Below are positions 26,949-35,942 of a stretch of DNA of 64,000 bases, piece by piece. A program made the position numbers and the translations under genes. The notes beneath the pieces were generated by a model, which was not told where the DNA came from, searched no databases, and saw only the letters and a program-made list of their open reading frames with translations. Origin of the DNA: CAZDBA01 sp965224765 (lineage in GTDB: Bacteria; Planctomycetota; Planctomycetia; Pirellulales; Pirellulaceae); contig CBDDAC010000014.1 in assembly GCA_965224765.1 (NCBI GenBank), forward strand, positions 124,001 through 188,000, read 5' to 3'. Numbering within the stretch: the stretch's first letter is position 1; each line of letters starts with the position of its first letter.

Positions 26949-27273
26949 AAGCCAATGAGCATACAAACGCCCCAAAAAAACCAAGGATAGGATGACTCAG
27001 AAGCAAAGAAAATCCGATCCACCAGATGAAGAATGCTGGGGTGCCTAAGAAAATTGCGTCCGCCCAAACCTGTAAAAAAACGGCGTCGTTTTCGACATGT
27101 TCTCGCGGGGCTCGATGAGGAATGAGCAAACGCCCAATCGTAAGCAAAAGACCAACCAAAATCAAAAAGACACCGATCCGAATTCCCCACGGGAGCTGGG
27201 TCCCAAACAGTGCCCCCATCGCAACGGAAAACCAGGTAATTAGGCTGAGCAGTTTCCACAATTCAAACTTCAT
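26893..27273 (-). CDS. Small multi-pass membrane protein, unknown function
   Basis: 126 residues with about four hydrophobic segments: LITWFSVAMGALFG, IRIGVFLILVGLLLTIG, IFLGTPAFFIWWIGFSLLL, and ILGFFGAFVCSLAYIIIIF. A short polar tail follows. The last 56 bases of the gene lie in copy 2 of the 348-bp repeat, so copy 1 carries a duplicated gene tail. The divergent methyltransferase starts 124 bases away. Family not recognised. Confidence 0.6.
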   Translation of the reverse strand: MKFELWKLLSLITWFSVAMGALFGTQLPWGIRIGVFLILVGLLLTIGRLLIPHRAPREHVENDAVFLQVWADAIFLGTPAFFIWWIGFSLLLSHPILGFFGAFVCSLAYIIIIFNKGQNEPKTETQ

Positions 27274-27396
27274 CGGAAACGCTCATCGTTGCTACCTGAA
27301 TTAGTTTTCAAAAAAGATTTTTTCCGTGTGGATCGCAATCTGCGTTGGCAGTTACCCATTTATCGCATATTAGAAATTCCTTTGAAAGGGTTTACC

Positions 27397-28446
27397 GTGG
27401 ACGAGAATAACCTAAATGAGTTAGTTGGACAATTTCTCCAGGACTTGGGCGGAGCGTTCAGCATGCCCTTGGTCCAAATCGGAGAGAAACTTGGCATCTA
27501 CCAATCGCTTAATGAAAACGGGCCCTGTACAGCCGACCAATTGGCGGACAAGACTGGATTGGCAGCACGCTACCTTCGCGAGTGGTTATGTGCTCAATCT
27601 GCGTCCAATTACATCACCTATGACGCAGAGACTGAGAATTTTTCAATGACTGCCGAACAGGCCTTTATCCTGGCAGACAAGGACAGCCCATTTTACCTGG
27701 CACCTGCATTTGGAGCAGCAGCAGCCTTTCAGCAAAACGAACCGCTTGTACGAAACGCGTTCAAAACAGGCGAGGGGATTTCCTGGCAAGATCAAACTGA
27801 ATGTCTTTCCTGTGCTGTGGCTCGTTTTTTTCGTCCCGGCTATCAAAATCATTTGGTGCAATCCTGGCTGCCATCGTTAAAAGGGATGGCGGAGAAATTA
27901 GAAAGCGGTGCAAGGGTCGTCGACATTGGTTGTGGGCATGGAATCACGACAACGTTGATGGCGCAGGCTTTTCCAAACTCTGAGTTTATCGGATTGGATT
28001 TTCACAAGGGCTCGATTGAGGAGGCGAAAAAGCACGCAGGGTCCCACGGACTGAGCAATTTGAAATTTGACGTCAGTTTGGCCAAAGAGCTTCCTGGCAA
28101 GTACGACCTTGCCACCATTTTCGACTGCTTGCACGACATGGGCGATCCCGTCGGCGGCATGAAGCACATTCGAGAGTCTCTCAATCCAGGCGGAGCTTGT
28201 ATGATTGTCGAACCGATGGCCGGAGATTCACTGGCGGAAAATATGAACCCCGTCAGTCGACTGTACTACAGTGCATCCACGATGGTTTGCGTTCCAACTT
28301 CGTTGGCCCAGGAAACGGGCGCCGCTCTTGGAGCACAAGCCGGTGAGAAGCGGTTGAGAGAAATTGTTGTCGATGAAGCGGGGTTCGCCAGTATGGACCG
28401 CGTTGCCGAAACGCCTTTCAATCTGGTCCTCGAAGCCCGGGTCTAA
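27397..28446 (+). CDS. Class I SAM-dependent methyltransferase with N-terminal winged-helix domain
   Basis: About 349 residues from a GTG at 27397, preferred because GAAAGGG lies seven bases upstream; the longer frame to 27289 adds a non-conserved N terminus. The N-terminal region (LVQIGEKLGIYQSL, then TGLAARYLREWLCAQSASNYI) is the winged-helix dimerisation domain seen in O-methyltransferase-like proteins. The SAM motif VVDIGCGHG is followed by FIGLDFH and IFDCLHDMGDPVGGMKHIRE. The last part (MIVEPMAGDSLAENMNPVSRLYYSASTMVC) is typical of a broad family of uncharacterised methyltransferases. It stands alone between repeat clusters. Confidence 0.82.
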   Translation: MDENNLNELVGQFLQDLGGAFSMPLVQIGEKLGIYQSLNENGPCTADQLADKTGLAARYLREWLCAQSASNYITYDAETENFSMTAEQAFILADKDSPFYLAPAFGAAAAFQQNEPLVRNAFKTGEGISWQDQTECLSCAVARFFRPGYQNHLVQSWLPSLKGMAEKLESGARVVDIGCGHGITTTLMAQAFPNSEFIGLDFHKGSIEEAKKHAGSHGLSNLKFDVSLAKELPGKYDLATIFDCLHDMGDPVGGMKHIRESLNPGGACMIVEPMAGDSLAENMNPVSRLYYSASTMVCVPTSLAQETGAALGAQAGEKRLREIVVDEAGFASMDRVAETPFNLVLEARV

Positions 28447-28935
28447 AACCAAGCAACGGTAGTCAAATTGAAATCGTGGCTCAGTCAATCACAGGCCGCG
28501 ATTTCAATTGCCGATTCGTTTTGTCCGGCCCAGCAGCATTGGTGTCTACACAAGTTTTAGTTCCTACCCGGCGGGAGGGTGACTCGTGTCGGATCGGCGA
28601 AGTGATGTCCGTCGGCTCACGTTCTACTACACGTCCAAGTCGCAAAGTGCATCTGCCGCAGAGCGGCTATTTCTCGTAGCCCCAGACTTCAGTCTGGGGT
28701 AAAACGTTCCCAACCAAAACCTAATCGCAGAGCGATGGCATCCGCTTCCCAGCTTATCGGTTCTATCCTGATACCTTGTAATCGAGAGCCCGTAGAACCC
28801 GAATGCTTCGCGTCCTGGGAGGGTGGCTCGTGTCGGACCGGCGAAGTGATGTCCGTCGGCTCACGTTCTACTACACGTCCAAGTCGCAAAGTGCATCTGC
28901 CGCAGAGCGGCTGTTTCTCGTAGCCCCAGACTTCA
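28447..28935. repeat. Tandem-duplicated repeat block left of the IS1182-like element
   Basis: Segment 28573-28691 recurs at 28817-28935 (offset 244; TCGGATCGGCGAAGTG versus TCGGACCGGCGAAGTG), each copy ending in a family-A palindrome. The first palindrome (28680-28699) is intact; the second is opened at its loop by the IS. The sequence after each palindrome (TAAAACGTTCCCAACC) is also found to the right of the IS, at 30738. No gene. Confidence 0.8.
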
Positions 28936-29011
28936 GGGCTTGTTGATTTAATAAAGAGCTACCCCTGCCAGTTTTTTTTGATTGTGTCAAAATTTGGGGA
29001 AGGAGTTACTC

Positions 29012-30619
29012 ATGGACTGGGCCAAAGTCAAACAGCCCCGCGAGCAACAGATTCTCTTTTCGGAACGGCTCGACGATGCCGTTGATGCGGATCATGATGT
29101 GCGGCTTGTGGATAAAATTTTGCGGTGCGTCGATTTCTCAAAATGGGAATCCAAATACGATCTTACGCTAGGCCGACCGCCCATTCATCCGCGGATCGTC
29201 GCGGGTGTGATTCTTTACGGCCTGCTGTGCCGGCTCACTTCCAGTCGTGCACTGGAAGACGCCTTGCAGGTGCGTCTGGACTTTCGCTGGCTGGCCGAAA
29301 GTCGCCGTATTGATCACACGACGATCTGCAAGTTTCGCATCGGCAACGCCGAAGAGCTGAAACAGCTGTACGTTCAATTCGCGATGATCGGCATCGAGTT
29401 GGGTTGGGCCCGGATGAACAGCCTGGCCTTTGACGGGACACGAATCCGCGCCAACAACTCCCGTCAGGCCAGTCGGACCCCGGAGCGTTTTCGGCAGCTT
29501 CGCAAAGAACTTGAAGTCGCTTACGAGCAGCTCGATCAACAGGCCCGTCAGGCCGACCAGCGGGACAACGAACTCTTTGGCGAGCAGGATTCGGCGCGGC
29601 TCACGGTCGAGATCAACGAAGTCCAGCGGAAACTCGACAAAGTCAACGCTGCCCTGGAACAGGTGCAGTTGCTCGAAGACCACGGGAAAACGGTTCCTTC
29701 GCGAATCCCGACAACCGATCCGGAATCACGGATCATGCCCAACAAAACCGGAGGTCACGCCGCCAACTACAGCCCGGCGACGACGGTGGAAACGACCGGC
29801 GGGATGATCGTCGACAGCACGGTGCTCAACGTCGTCAATGAAGACGGCGAGATGCTTGATGCGGTCGCGCGGGTGCAGGAGAACTTCGACCTGGACTCGC
29901 CGCCGGAGCGTTTGCTGGCCGACGGACTGATGGCTACCGGTGACAACATCAGCCAGTGTGACGAGCGGGGAATCGACTTTTATTCTCCGCTCAAGACGAC
30001 TGATCCGGCGACCAATCCGGCGGTTCGGGAGTCGCTGACTGAACCGGTCGCTGAATCGGATTGGGATGGCTTGCCGCGCGTGAAGGTGACCGTTGACGGT
30101 GTTAAACGGGAACAGCTTTCGAAAGATTCTTTTGTGTATGACGCCGAAGAGGATTGCTACCGTTGTCCGATGGGCAAACCGTTGTCGTTTCGCGGCAGTG
30201 CCCAAGAGAAGCGTTCCTCGGGGAAATCACGAACCCGGTTTCGCTACCGTGCCGAAACAGAGACTTGCGAGGGCTGTCCGCTGGCGGATCTTTGTCTTCG
30301 TCGCAAGGGAACGGCGCGGCGGGTGGCTCATGAAGAGAACGAACAACAGCGGGTTGCACATGCTCAGAAAATGTCCAGAGAAAAGTCGAAAGAGATTTAT
30401 CGCGCACGTCAACATCCGGGCGAGCGTCCGTTTTCGATGATCAAGTGGTTCTTCGGTTTGAATCAGTTTCTGACGCGTGGCTTGAACCGCGTGTCGCAGG
30501 AATATGACTGGTGCAGTGCGGCGTTCAACCTTCATCGTCTGATCGGCCTGATTCGTAGCAACACCGATCCACCACCGCCGCGAGCCTTCGAACTTTACCC
30601 CTCCCTTTCACCTTTTTAA
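29012..30619 (+). CDS. IS1182-family transposase
   Basis: About 535 residues from the ATG at 29012, preceded by GGGGAAGGAG at good spacing; the frame is open to 28982. The N-terminal DUF772-type domain is clear (LGRPPIHPRIVAGVILYGLL, then LAESRRIDHTTICKFR), followed by LAFDGTRIRANNSRQ with the first catalytic Asp and a coiled-coil-like insertion (about residues 165-230). Then come LLADGLMATGDNI, a Cys-rich segment (EDCYRCPMGK, ETCEGCPLADLCLRR), and RPFSMIKWFFGLNQFLTRGL at the end. It appears intact and potentially active. Confidence 0.93.
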   Translation: MDWAKVKQPREQQILFSERLDDAVDADHDVRLVDKILRCVDFSKWESKYDLTLGRPPIHPRIVAGVILYGLLCRLTSSRALEDALQVRLDFRWLAESRRIDHTTICKFRIGNAEELKQLYVQFAMIGIELGWARMNSLAFDGTRIRANNSRQASRTPERFRQLRKELEVAYEQLDQQARQADQRDNELFGEQDSARLTVEINEVQRKLDKVNAALEQVQLLEDHGKTVPSRIPTTDPESRIMPNKTGGHAANYSPATTVETTGGMIVDSTVLNVVNEDGEMLDAVARVQENFDLDSPPERLLADGLMATGDNISQCDERGIDFYSPLKTTDPATNPAVRESLTEPVAESDWDGLPRVKVTVDGVKREQLSKDSFVYDAEEDCYRCPMGKPLSFRGSAQEKRSSGKSRTRFRYRAETETCEGCPLADLCLRRKGTARRVAHEENEQQRVAHAQKMSREKSKEIYRARQHPGERPFSMIKWFFGLNQFLTRGLNRVSQEYDWCSAAFNLHRLIGLIRSNTDPPPPRAFELYPSLSPF

Positions 30620-30636
30620 CTCAAGCTGCCTGCGAA

Positions 30637-30670
30637 CCCGGCTACCGTTGCGCAAACAACGGTAGCCGGG
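30637..30670. terminator. Hairpin inside the IS right end
   Basis: CCCGGCTACCGTTG and CAACGGTAGCCGGG form a 14-bp perfect stem with a 6-base loop, just after the transposase stop. There is no T-run directly after it, so it may be a factor-assisted terminator or a transposition-related structure. Confidence 0.5.
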
Positions 30671-30723
30671 GTAAGGGGAAAACCAGACCTGTTCGACTAA
30701 AATCAAAATAAATCAACAAGCCC

Positions 30724-31304
30724 TTCAGTCTGGGGTAAAACGTTCCCAACCAAAACCTAATCGCAGAGCGATGGCATCCGCTTCCCAGCTTATCGGTTCT
30801 ATCCTGATGCCTTGTAATCGAGAGCCCGTAGAACCCGAATGCTTCGCGTCCTGGGAGGGGAAGCTCTGGAGGGCCGCGCGTTAGAATTTTCGCGAGGCAA
30901 TGAACCCGTGTGCACGACACGCAACGGATGCCGTCGCTCTGAGGCTCGGTTTTTTGGGTTTCTTGGAGCCCCAGACTGAAGTCTGGGGCTAATGGAAATA
31001 GCCGCTCTGCGGCAAGTGTTTTTTCGAAGCTTCGCATCGTTGGGCTTCACGTTTGTGAGGTGGAGATGCCAGTATTGCCATACTGACGCGAGTGAGTTGG
31101 AAAACAGGGAACGTCCCTTCGGACCCAGGCTGAAGTCTGGGGCCAATTGAAATAGCCGCTCTGCGGCAAGTGTAAACGTCGTTGGGCTTCACGTTTTGTG
31201 AGGTGGATCGGATGCCAGTATTACCATACCGACGCGAGTGATCCATAGGAACGGTTTTCAATGGGGATGCGTTGCAATTCACGCTATTGGATGGGCGAAT
31301 GGCA
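30724..31304. repeat. Repeat cluster right of the IS1182-like element
   Basis: It starts with the second half of the interrupted palindrome and TAAAACGTTCCCAACC, repeated from 28700. Family-A palindromes lie at 30969-30988 (CCCCAGACTGAAGTCTGGGG) and 31123-31142, each followed by AAATAGCCGCTCTGCGGCAAG, a second small hairpin (GCCGCTCTGCGGC). Copies of TCGTTGGGCTTCACGTTT flank this part. No gene; short frames are repeat-encoded, recognisable by the peptide CRRAAIS. Confidence 0.75.
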
Positions 31305-32595
31305 CTACTCCAATTTCGTAGAGTTTTCGTATAAGGAAACTGGCTCGCACCGAGTTTCAGATGCAAAGATTGACTCCAGTGGTTTGTCAGGATTGCGAAG
31401 TTGGCTGACGACGCTGAATTGACAGGATTGTCCTGGCGCAAGGCGACAGGGAACACCCAGGCTGAAGTCTGGGGCCAATTGAAATAGCCGCTCTGCGGCA
31501 AGTGTAAAAGAGTTCGTCGCAGCCAAGTGCGATCGCTCCCCCCTGGGTGCCCATTCGAAGGATCTCTTCTGGACGAATCTCATTCTGTGTGGCATTCTGT
31601 GTGGCAAAAATTTGTTTCAGTTCTGCGAAAAGGTCCAAGTCGGGATTGGAAGCTCGTGAGTCAGTTCCTACTGCAACGTTGATGCCTAAATCAAGCATCG
31701 TTCGCAGCGGATACTCTGGGTGCCCAAAGTACTTGTGAGTTCGGGGACAGAAAACGATACTTTGATTGTCAAACCCGGCAATCATTTCCAGTTCATCGAT
31801 GTCCAGGAAATTGCCATGTACGATCAAAGTGTTGACCGTCGCAAGTTGCTGCAAATAATCTTCTATCTTGATCGGTCCGTTTCGGCTGAATTGAACACCG
31901 AGACGATCCAGCATCTCGGCAAAAGGGCCTTTCCCCGTTTCAATGAACTCGACTTCTTCCAGTGTCTCGGCCAGATGCATTGCAACGCGAGAGTGATTCT
32001 TAGAGGCCAACTTGACCAGCGATTGGAAAAGGTTGAGGCTCGTTGAGTATGGAGCGTGCGGGCTGATTCCGGCTTGCCAAGTTCGACTTGCCAAATGCTT
32101 GATTCGAGACTCGATTTCGTTCGTCTTGGAATGGGATTCCAACGGATTGTTCCCCAATTGCTCGTGGAATACGACTCCATGAACACGCTCATCGTACGAT
32201 TCCTGTTTCCAGGGCGTCGTTGCGATTTCGCCGATGGCGACGACTCCAGATTTGAGGGATTCGGAAATGCCTTTTTTGATCGCCGCAGGTTTGTCGGCGG
32301 GACTTGAGTGGGCGTGCCGATGCGAAATGACCGCTTCGATCCATTTCGGAAATCCAAGCGAAGGATCGCCAAGAGGTTGATCTAGATCGCTAAACTCGAG
32401 ATGCGTATGAGCATTCACTAATCCAGGAATGATGGCCACATCGCCGAGATCGTGAATTTGGGCATTGGGAACATCAATGTGTTCGCCGATTTGCTCAATC
32501 TTCCCCGCCCGACAGTAAACAACTCCATTGGCGATTGGGGGCCTATCGACGGGCAAAATCCATTTGGCTCGATAGGCGGCGGGAATCTGGGTCAT
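31305..32595 (-). pseudogene. Metal-dependent amidohydrolase, 3' end broken by a family-A repeat
   Basis: A cytosine-deaminase/chlorohydrolase-type amidohydrolase. Metal motif VNAHTHLEFSD, then HLAET, LIVHGNFLD and VGTDSRASNPDLDLF; it is intact for about 363 residues up to ALGCDELF. There the sequence switches to the repeat-encoded CRRAAISIGPRLQPG, and the frame stops at 31387. Beyond the repeat, the expected C terminus continues in another frame (RLAPGQSCQFSVV, NPDKPLESIFASETRCEP) to a stop at 31305. Thus a repeat of about 60 bases (31452-31510) sits inside the gene and shifts the frame. The deaminase core may still fold, but the C-terminal part of the composite beta-sandwich domain is lost. 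Substrate unknown. Confidence 0.75.
31456..31508. repeat. Family-A repeat inserted in the amidohydrolase gene
   Basis: CCCAGGCTGAAGTCTGGGGC followed by the GCCGCTCTGCGGC hairpin and AAGTGTA, the same arrangement as at 31123. It interrupts the amidohydrolase reading frame. Confidence 0.8.
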
Positions 32596-32601
32596 TGAGA
32601 T

Positions 32602-34851
32602 TTAAATGGTTTCAACAGGTTTCGCTTTTGCCATTGCGCGACGCAACCAATCGGGTAAGCCGGTCCAAGCGAGTCCCTCTTCGTCAGGTTTTAATTTCAG
32701 GAACCAAACAAACAGCATCACGCCAACGCATGACATTAAAATACCGGGAAGTACCGCATACTGGAAGCCTGCCGGATTGGGTTCGGCGATCCAAGCGAGG
32801 GGACCCGAGTGAGTTTTGATTTGGCTTGCAATAACGCTTAGACCGTTGTGGGTCGCGTGGTACAGGATACAGGGAATAATGCTTCTCGTTTGCAGTGCGA
32901 CGACGCCCAATACGGCTCCGACGACAAATGTGATGATCGATTGTTGAATGACTGCGTGAGCTGCACCAAAAAAGAGTGCACTCAAGAGAATCGCTGCCCA
33001 TTTTTTTCGCATCGCTTCCAGCCCAGATAAGATAAACCCTCGAAATGCAAGTTCTTCTGTGATCGCGGGTGCGAGTGCAAATATACAAAGCACAGCGACC
33101 ATCGAAGGCGCATCTGACATCACGTTGGCCATGATGTGCTGCATGCCCATCAAGTCGGCCGATGGTGGATAGACCCTCATCACCAGTTGGCTTCCCCACA
33201 TGACCAAAGGGTGGAGCATGATGGCCATCAAGATTGCTGCGGCGGCGACCGGCATTCGGCACATTCGCAGACGAAGGGCTTTGCTTGCTCGTGTTGTTAA
33301 AACCAGCGCCATCATGATTGCTGGAAGCGCAACGGTAGCGACGAGAACGATGCCCGTCTGTTTTGCGAATTGGAACCATGACGTCGGAATCTGTAATGCG
33401 AATCCGACAAAGAACTTGATGACTAGGATCAGAATCGCACACAGAACTGCGTGTCCTATCGAGGGCATTGCGCCCCGTTCTCGCATGATTTGTCTAACCC
33501 AAAGTCCCACGCCGAATCTTTCACTGGCTCGAAACAGGACGGTTTCACTATTGAATTGGTTGACGACCCAGCGAATCGAGAACCAGCAACAGACCAAGGT
33601 CACGGCAACGACGGGGCCTCCAAATTGCAACGCTTGTTGATAGTTGCCTTCGATCAGTCCGCGCAACAGCAGCATCAAACCCGTGATGGGGATCAGGCTG
33701 CTTCCCATGTCCAGTTTTGCCGCCGGTAACATGGGCAGCATCATCAAGGGCATAGAGATCATGATTAACGGTACAAGATAGTACTGCCCCTCTTTGCTAC
33801 TTCGCGCAAAGGCAGCGGCTGCCAGTGACATCGCACTGAAAAGTGCAGATACGGGAATCAACGCCAGCAAGAGCCAAAATATTGACGTGAGCGGTGGCGG
33901 TCCCATGGCCGGGATACCTCCGACCATTTCACCCATACTGGCGAGGCGGCTCATGACGAACAGCCCCGTGAATCCCATACTGATCAAATTGAGTATTGCC
34001 GTTGCGATACTGAATGTCATTACGGTAAGCAATTTGCCGTAGGCGATATCGCTTCGTTGGGCTGGGCTGCTGAGCAAGGTTTCAAAGGTGCCTCGTTCCT
34101 TTTCACCCGCACAAAGGTCGACGGCTGGATAAAACGCACCCGTGAGACACCAGATCATGATCACAAGTGGTAGAATTTTTGACCAGGCGGCTGCCTGTTT
34201 TTCACTTTTTCCGGCTACGTCAGCGGCCGATACTTGAATTGGCGTTGTACTTTCGACGCTGATATCGCGTGCTTCGAGCATCTTGTTGAAAATCGACTTC
34301 TGCCAGATCTGCAAAATGGCGTTGAAGCGTTCAAAAGCGATTTTTGATTTGTCGCTCGCCGAATTCGTGAAAACGTAGACGCCTTTTTTTGAGCCATCTT
34401 GTGAGTCCGATTCGAGAACGATTTTTTGCGGAATGAATACGGCCAAGTCGACGTCACGAAGGGCCATTTGTTTCTGAATCAGTTGATCGACGAGTTCGGA
34501 TCCATGTCCGGCTTGGGAGGTCTCTTTGAATTGTTGAACAAGGGCCTGGAATTCCTTGTCCTTCTCGCTGGAAAACTGTAGCTCGAGTAGTTTTTGCGCG
34601 GCCTCCCCTGCCCAATTCCCATCGATTTTCCCATCAGAAATCAGCGCGGGATTTTGCGGAAGGTTCTCCGCGCCAACGACCCAAATCTTGGTCGGATGCT
34701 CTTTCATGAACTGAGTCATTTGAATGAGCGACATTCCCAGAAGCGGATACAGGATCAACGGCAGGATCGCGACGGTGAAAAGCGTTCGCCGATCGCGGAC
34801 CTGATCGCGAAGCTCGCGACCGAAAATCAATTTGACAGTAGACCAGTTCAT
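32602..34851 (-). CDS. NatB-like ABC-2 permease fused to a CPBP intramembrane protease
   Basis: 749 residues from the Met at 34851 (MNWSTVKLIFGREL); the frame extends 18 codons further up, but this start is 10 bases after the ATPase stop. The N-terminal half is an ABC-2 permease: one helix near residues 25-50, a large outside domain, then helices with the GEKERGTFETLLSSP motif. The C-terminal half has the CPBP/Rce1-type protease motifs EELAFRG (599-605), His632 in GAAHA, and HATHN near 665-669. Together with the upstream ATPase it makes a NatAB-type exporter (Na+ or peptide export in characterised cases). The protease may process a peptide substrate or simply be a regulatory appendage. Confidence 0.85.
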   Translation of the reverse strand: MNWSTVKLIFGRELRDQVRDRRTLFTVAILPLILYPLLGMSLIQMTQFMKEHPTKIWVVGAENLPQNPALISDGKIDGNWAGEAAQKLLELQFSSEKDKEFQALVQQFKETSQAGHGSELVDQLIQKQMALRDVDLAVFIPQKIVLESDSQDGSKKGVYVFTNSASDKSKIAFERFNAILQIWQKSIFNKMLEARDISVESTTPIQVSAADVAGKSEKQAAAWSKILPLVIMIWCLTGAFYPAVDLCAGEKERGTFETLLSSPAQRSDIAYGKLLTVMTFSIATAILNLISMGFTGLFVMSRLASMGEMVGGIPAMGPPPLTSIFWLLLALIPVSALFSAMSLAAAAFARSSKEGQYYLVPLIMISMPLMMLPMLPAAKLDMGSSLIPITGLMLLLRGLIEGNYQQALQFGGPVVAVTLVCCWFSIRWVVNQFNSETVLFRASERFGVGLWVRQIMRERGAMPSIGHAVLCAILILVIKFFVGFALQIPTSWFQFAKQTGIVLVATVALPAIMMALVLTTRASKALRLRMCRMPVAAAAILMAIMLHPLVMWGSQLVMRVYPPSADLMGMQHIMANVMSDAPSMVAVLCIFALAPAITEELAFRGFILSGLEAMRKKWAAILLSALFFGAAHAVIQQSIITFVVGAVLGVVALQTRSIIPCILYHATHNGLSVIASQIKTHSGPLAWIAEPNPAGFQYAVLPGILMSCVGVMLFVWFLKLKPDEEGLAWTGLPDWLRRAMAKAKPVETI

Positions 34852-34861
34852 CGTGGGCTGC

Positions 34862-35626
34862 TTAAACGGTGGTTGACAGTTGTAGTTCTTCTTCGTGCTT
34901 TGCAATCAGTTGGTAAAAAAGCTCTTCGAGATCATCTTCACCATGTTCTGTAGAAAGCTGTTCAATCGTACCCTCGACGAGGATTTGACCTCGGTTCATG
35001 ATCGCGACACGGTCGCAAAGTCGTCTGACTTCCGACATGATGTGTGATGAATAGACAATGCATTTTCCATGATCGCGAAGTTGTTCAACAGTTTTGAGAA
35101 CTTCTCGAGCGACGAGAATGTCGAGTCCGGAAGTCGCTTCGTCAAAAATCAAGATCGGTGGATCGTGAATAATGGCTCGCGCAATCGATACCTTTTGTTT
35201 CATTCCCGTGGACATTTTGCTTCCCAGCGTGTTTCGAATCTCATTCATTTGGAATCGCTCGAAAATCGTTTCCATACGCATCTGAAGTTCATCAGGCTGC
35301 ATGCCGTAGAGGCGTCCAAAATACTGCACCATCTCCCAGGCGGTCATGCGGTCGTAGATCGCGGTGTTTACCGAGACGAATCCGATTTGATGCCGAACTT
35401 TTTCTGGAATCTTGACGACGTCGTAGCCATTGATGATCGCCGTTCCAGAAGTTGGCTTGAGTACCGTACTGAGAATTCGTAGACAGGTTGTTTTTCCTGC
35501 ACCATTTGGGCCAAGTAGTCCCAGGATTTGCCCGGGCATCGCGTCAAAGCTGACACCATCAAGCGCGATAAACGCTTCATCTTGTAGCTCTTGATACGAT
35601 TTTCGCAGATTTCGAACGTGAATCAT
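34862..35626 (-). CDS. NatA-like ABC transporter ATP-binding protein
   Basis: 254 residues from the Met at 35626 (MIHVRNLRKSY). Walker A GPNGAGKTT, Q-loop FVSVNT, signature STGMKQ (a variant seen in NatA/CcmA-type proteins), Walker B ILIFDE and H-loop SSHIMSE are all present. The C-terminal Glu-rich tail follows. The permease-protease gene starts 10 bases after the stop, so the two form an operon. The ATPase is intact and should energise export by the fused permease. Confidence 0.9.
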   Translation of the reverse strand: MIHVRNLRKSYQELQDEAFIALDGVSFDAMPGQILGLLGPNGAGKTTCLRILSTVLKPTSGTAIINGYDVVKIPEKVRHQIGFVSVNTAIYDRMTAWEMVQYFGRLYGMQPDELQMRMETIFERFQMNEIRNTLGSKMSTGMKQKVSIARAIIHDPPILIFDEATSGLDILVAREVLKTVEQLRDHGKCIVYSSHIMSEVRRLCDRVAIMNRGQILVEGTIEQLSTEHGEDDLEELFYQLIAKHEEELQLSTTV

Positions 35627-35942
35627 TTTGGAGGCAACGCATGGTTTAATGGTTTGGTTCACCCGATTTTTCGTCAATTGAGGGGCGACCTGAAAAGGCT
35701 AATGCCACTTGCACTAAATGGGCGAAACTACGGTAGAAAGTGGGCGGAGGATCCGCGCACATTCCACAGAAACGTAGCTTACTTTGCGGGGGAGGCAGGA
35801 TCCTTTCTCGTCCGGCTTCAACTTCGGATCGAAAAGTCAACCTGACCCAAATGGTTTGACTACCGATCAGGCTCGTTTTGAGGATTAAGTCGGATATACG
35901 GCAACGAGAGCGGTTCAGCTCACAATCGAGGACGGATTTCAA
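35627..35942. promoter_or_regulatory. Divergent intergenic region between NatA and the AAA ATPase
   Basis: 316 bases between divergent genes; both promoters should lie here. I see no convincing operator or hairpin and no coding frame. Confidence 0.35.

Larger units (their letters stand above)
28936..30723 (+). mobile_element. Complete IS1182-like insertion sequence, 1788 bp
   Basis: The terminal inverted repeats GGGCTTGTTGATTTA (left) and TAAATCAACAAGCCC (right) are perfect over 15 bases. The element is flanked on both sides by TTCA, a 4-base target duplication that is precisely the loop of the family-A palindrome CCCCAGAC-TTCA-GTCTGGGG. It encodes one transposase. A strong hairpin near its right end may insulate transcription. 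It has noticeably higher GC than the surroundings, which suggests recent arrival. Confidence 0.93.

Noticed and set aside
30642..31037. Minus-strand 131-codon frame right of the IS1182-like element
   Set aside because: Encoded almost wholly by dispersed repeats, with no recognisable protein features.
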